Below, in pieces: positions 61,491-64,000 of a DNA stretch of 64,000 bases. A program made the position numbers and the translations under genes. The number at the start of each line of letters is the position of its first letter. Position 1 is the first letter of the stretch. This stretch comes from Burkholderia anthina. Lineage in GTDB: Bacteria > Pseudomonadota > Gammaproteobacteria > Burkholderiales > Burkholderiaceae. The DNA lies in contig NZ_CABVLY010000014.1 of the NCBI RefSeq assembly GCF_902498995.1, forward strand, positions 1 to 64,000, written 5' to 3'. The notes beneath the pieces are model-generated. The model saw nothing but the letters and a program-made list of their open reading frames with translations. It was not told the DNA's origin and did no database searches.

Positions 61491-63665
61491 TTAGTCCAGC
61501 AACCCCGCCACGACATCGACGATCCGCTGCAGCAGCGCTTCGTCGTAAGGCAGCCACGGCACCGCGCGCAGCGGCGACGCTGGTGGCTCGACCGGCGTAT
61601 CGACAGGCTTGCCGTCACGCATCACGCGGCCGGTTGCGCAATGCACCGACCATTCGCCGACACGCACATGGCGTTCGTCGAGCGCGATCCGCCCTTGCGC
61701 GATCGCGTCGGCGAACACGAGCGACAGCACGTGCCGGCGATGCGCCGCCATCACGCCCAGCGGCAGATCCGACAGCCGGTTCAGACGATTCCAGCGTTCC
61801 GCTTCCATCGCGCGGCGGCGCACCGGGTCCGGCGCGAGCGATGCGGTCGCGGCGTGCGTGGCGTCGTCGTCGAGCGCGAAGGCCGCGACGCTCACCAGCA
61901 GGTCGACTGCACGCGCGATTTCAGAGAACACCACAGGGTCGACCTCGCCGATCGGCACGGGCGCCCAATGGCGTTCGCGCCTGCGCTCGACGTGCAGCCG
62001 GCGCGACGTGCCGTGGCTGTCCGCGCCCGGATAGAGCGGGGCGTCGACGCCGAAGGTCGCGCGCACGTCGCCGAACTCGCGCACGAGCCCGTCGTCGTAT
62101 GCCCGCAGCGCCCATCCTTCACTGCGCGCGACGCCGATCAGCGGCCGGGTCGCGAGCACGTGGCCTTCGAACATCGCGGACTCGCTCGCGGCGACGTCGC
62201 TATCGGCCGGCACGTAGCACTCGCGAAACGCCTGCCGGACCGGCTGCCGGATCGCACGGCCGACGATCGCGTGCTGCCACGCGAGCCGTTCGGCCGCGTC
62301 GGCGCGCAGCGGATGCCATAGCCGGATCTCGCCGTTCGTGTCGATGTCGCACGGATTCCCGGCCGCGTCGCGCAGCACGACGTTGCCTTTCGCGCTGTCG
62401 GGCATGAACGAGCGCGGCGTGCCGTCGGGCGCGCGCGCCTGCCAGATCATCCGCGTCGAGAATGCGGCGCCGGCCGGCGCATCGACGAGGCGTTCGCGCC
62501 ATTCCGCGTAATCGAGCGTCATCGGCTGCCAGAAGCTCGCTTCCATGCAGACGGCCAGCATCGCGAGCTGCTTCTTGTCCGGTTTCGCGCCGAGCGTCAT
62601 GCGCAGCGCGGTGCGCGGCCGCTCGCCGAGCGCGCGCTCGGCCGGCTTCACGTTGCGCGCGAGCTTCTTCTGCACGCCGGCATGACGCACGGCGGCCAGC
62701 GCGTCGCGCAGCGCGCGTACGCTTTCCGGCGTCGGGATCGTCTCGATCGCGTGGCCGAGCGCGATCGCGAGCGATTGCGACGGCGCGGTCTTCGCGGCCG
62801 TGGGCGCGACGCATACGCCGCTCAGCAGCGGCCCGATCAGCGGACGCAGCCACACTTCGTCGCGCCAGGCGGCCACGCGCGCCGCGCGTGCGACGACCTG
62901 CGCATCGTCGGTCGTGAACGCGCGATCGGCCTGATAGGGAACGGTGCCGGCATGGATCGCGGCGACCTGTTGCGCGGCCTCGACCAGCGCGTCGTGCGCG
63001 AACGCGACGTAGGCCGCGTCTTGCGCGAGCGTGACGGCCGGATCGTCGGCATCGATCCACAGCCGCTTCGGCGCGAAATAGCCGTCGTTGGTAGCGGCGA
63101 GCGCAAGCAGCGATGCCGGCCCGAGTTCGGGAAGCACGTCGAGCTCGCGCACGCGAAACGGCGAATCGGCGAGCGACTGCGCGCAGGCTTCCCGCCGGGC
63201 CGAGAAGTCGCGACGGCCCGCGAACCAGTCGAGCGCATAGGCGCCGTACGGCGATCCGGCATGCAGGCCCGGTTGCGGCGGCCCGTCCGCGATGCGTGCG
63301 AGTTCGGCCTGCAGCGCGGGCGATGGCAGTGCGTCGAGGTACGGCAATTCCTGCAGCGCGAGCGTCTGCGCGCCGGCCGGGATGGCGCGGAACAGTTCGA
63401 GCGCGGCATCGGCGCCGATCAGCGGCGCGATGCCGAGCGCTTCGATCTGCTCGCGCAGCCAGCGGACGAACCCGGCACGCGGATCGTCGTACGCGAGTTC
63501 GTGCTGGATGATCCGCCGCTCGGCGCGGCGTAGCGCCGGCCAGACCGCACCGAGCGCATGCGCGTCGAGTGCCGACAGGTCGATCGGCGTGCCGGTGAAA
63601 CGCGGGTGGTCGGCGGTGTCGGTCAGCCGCGCAACGAGCAGCGCGACGAGGGTGTCGTCAGTCAT
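61491..63665 (-). CDS. DUF4132 domain protein (MolR-like)
   Basis: A 724-residue cytoplasmic protein, no signal or membrane segment. The C-terminal half resembles DUF4132. It contains a 'KLARNVKPAERAL' stretch (about 340), 'RLWHPLRADAAERLAWQHAI' region (about 455-475) and 'IRQPVRQAFRECYVP' (about 480-494), the W...QP.RQ.FRE.Y pattern of that family. The N-terminal half is helical and may be repeat-like. Function is unknown. Its ATG lies inside the 3' end of the HTH gene, with an 8-base overlap, so the two are translationally linked. Confidence 0.75.
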   Translation of the reverse strand: MTDDTLVALLVARLTDTADHPRFTGTPIDLSALDAHALGAVWPALRRAERRIIQHELAYDDPRAGFVRWLREQIEALGIAPLIGADAALELFRAIPAGAQTLALQELPYLDALPSPALQAELARIADGPPQPGLHAGSPYGAYALDWFAGRRDFSARREACAQSLADSPFRVRELDVLPELGPASLLALAATNDGYFAPKRLWIDADDPAVTLAQDAAYVAFAHDALVEAAQQVAAIHAGTVPYQADRAFTTDDAQVVARAARVAAWRDEVWLRPLIGPLLSGVCVAPTAAKTAPSQSLAIALGHAIETIPTPESVRALRDALAAVRHAGVQKKLARNVKPAERALGERPRTALRMTLGAKPDKKQLAMLAVCMEASFWQPMTLDYAEWRERLVDAPAGAAFSTRMIWQARAPDGTPRSFMPDSAKGNVVLRDAAGNPCDIDTNGEIRLWHPLRADAAERLAWQHAIVGRAIRQPVRQAFRECYVPADSDVAASESAMFEGHVLATRPLIGVARSEGWALRAYDDGLVREFGDVRATFGVDAPLYPGADSHGTSRRLHVERRRERHWAPVPIGEVDPVVFSEIARAVDLLVSVAAFALDDDATHAATASLAPDPVRRRAMEAERWNRLNRLSDLPLGVMAAHRRHVLSLVFADAIAQGRIALDERHVRVGEWSVHCATGRVMRDGKPVDTPVEPPASPLRAVPWLPYDEALLQRIVDVVAGLLD

Positions 63666-63999
63666 GCGTCGGCTCCTGGCCGGCGCGCGGTGTGCCGTCG
63701 GCGGCCGCGACGCGTGACGCGGGCCGCGCATCGACCTTGGCCGCACGTGCCGTACGTGCCGCACGCGCGTCGGCGCGACGACGCGCCTGCGCCGTTTCCC
63801 GTTCGAGCAGTTCGCCGCCCGCGTCGGGCAGTTCGACGAGGACGCGCACGCCGAGCCGCTGCAGCAGCCCGAACACCTTGCCCCACTGGACGGTGTCCGC
63901 GCCGCGTTCGGCCTTGACCATGAACGACTCGCTGACGCCGGCGCGTTCGGCCGCATCGTTCTGGCGCCATTTTTGTGCCTTGCGGGCGGCGCGGATCAC
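63658..63999 (-). CDS. HipB-like XRE-family HTH protein (partial at window edge)
   Basis: A helix-turn-helix protein whose visible part is at least 113 residues. The open frame runs to the right edge and the true start is probably outside. The HTH ('RQNDAAERAGVSESFMVKAERGADTVQWGKV') occupies the first 45 visible residues in the pattern of HipB antitoxins. A long Arg/Ala/Pro tail follows, unlike typical HipB. Its stop overlaps the start of the DUF4132 gene by 8 bases. In hipBA operons the HTH gene is followed by the kinase toxin HipA; here that place is taken by DUF4132. Confidence 0.8.
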   Translation of the reverse strand: MIRAARKAQKWRQNDAAERAGVSESFMVKAERGADTVQWGKVFGLLQRLGVRVLVELPDAGGELLERETAQARRRADARAARTARAAKVDARPASRVAAADGTPRAGQEPTHD

Positions 64000-64000
64000 G

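Overview
The window looks like part of a chromosome, probably a secondary replicon, of a Burkholderia species close to the B. cepacia complex. The basis is very high GC with strong GC3 bias, trimeric porins of the Burkholderia type, many LysR-type regulators each next to a short catabolic unit, and nearly all genes resembling Burkholderia families. This is recognition from memory, not a database search. I saw no rRNA, tRNA, CRISPR array, insertion sequence or replication origin.

Layout. 0.4-5.2 kb: two LysR regulators, a porin and a Rieske oxygenase of the quaternary-ammonium type. 5.2-9.7 kb: a gap holding a small candidate gene, then a full-length pyruvate carboxylase. 9.8-15.0 kb: a complete 2-deoxy-D-ribose unit (deoC, deoR, a mutarotase-like gene, deoP, deoK) with inverted repeats inside both recognisable promoters. 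15.3-26.5 kb: accessory metabolism (enolase-superfamily enzyme and its MFS transporter, HD hydrolase, PhzF-like isomerase, AraC/SDR pair, non-haem chloroperoxidase-like hydrolase, a PD-(D/E)XK-like protein of unknown role, azoR with a divergent LysR).

26.7-42.9 kb is a glycan or galactoside utilisation locus. It has an ABC importer (binding protein, two permeases, ATPase), an SDR, galactonate dehydratase (dgoD), an SMP-30 lactonase, a GH95-like lipoprotein, a LacI regulator, a porin, 2-keto-3-deoxygalactonate kinase (dgoK) and a beta-helix lipoprotein. Two identical 16-bp palindromes, one before the importer operon and one before the porin, tie the two arms to the LacI protein. The expected order is: surface hydrolysis, uptake by porin and ABC importer, oxidation to lactone, hydrolysis to galactonate, dehydration, phosphorylation. 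The final KDPGal aldolase is not in the window.

43.0-54.2 kb is a low-oxygen block: a universal stress gene with a small membrane protein, and narGHJI followed by a parvulin-type PPIase and narK. Both units have FNR/ANR-like boxes at plausible distances. Between them lies a secreted TPR-protein gene broken by a single frameshift. A 13-bp hairpin ends the nar operon.

54.2-64.0 kb: a solitary large tyrosine recombinase, a TfoX-N protein, an unknown secreted protein, an amino-acid unit (LivK-like binding protein, DadA-like oxidase, divergent MocR regulator), and at the right edge a HipB-like HTH gene that overlaps a DUF4132 gene.
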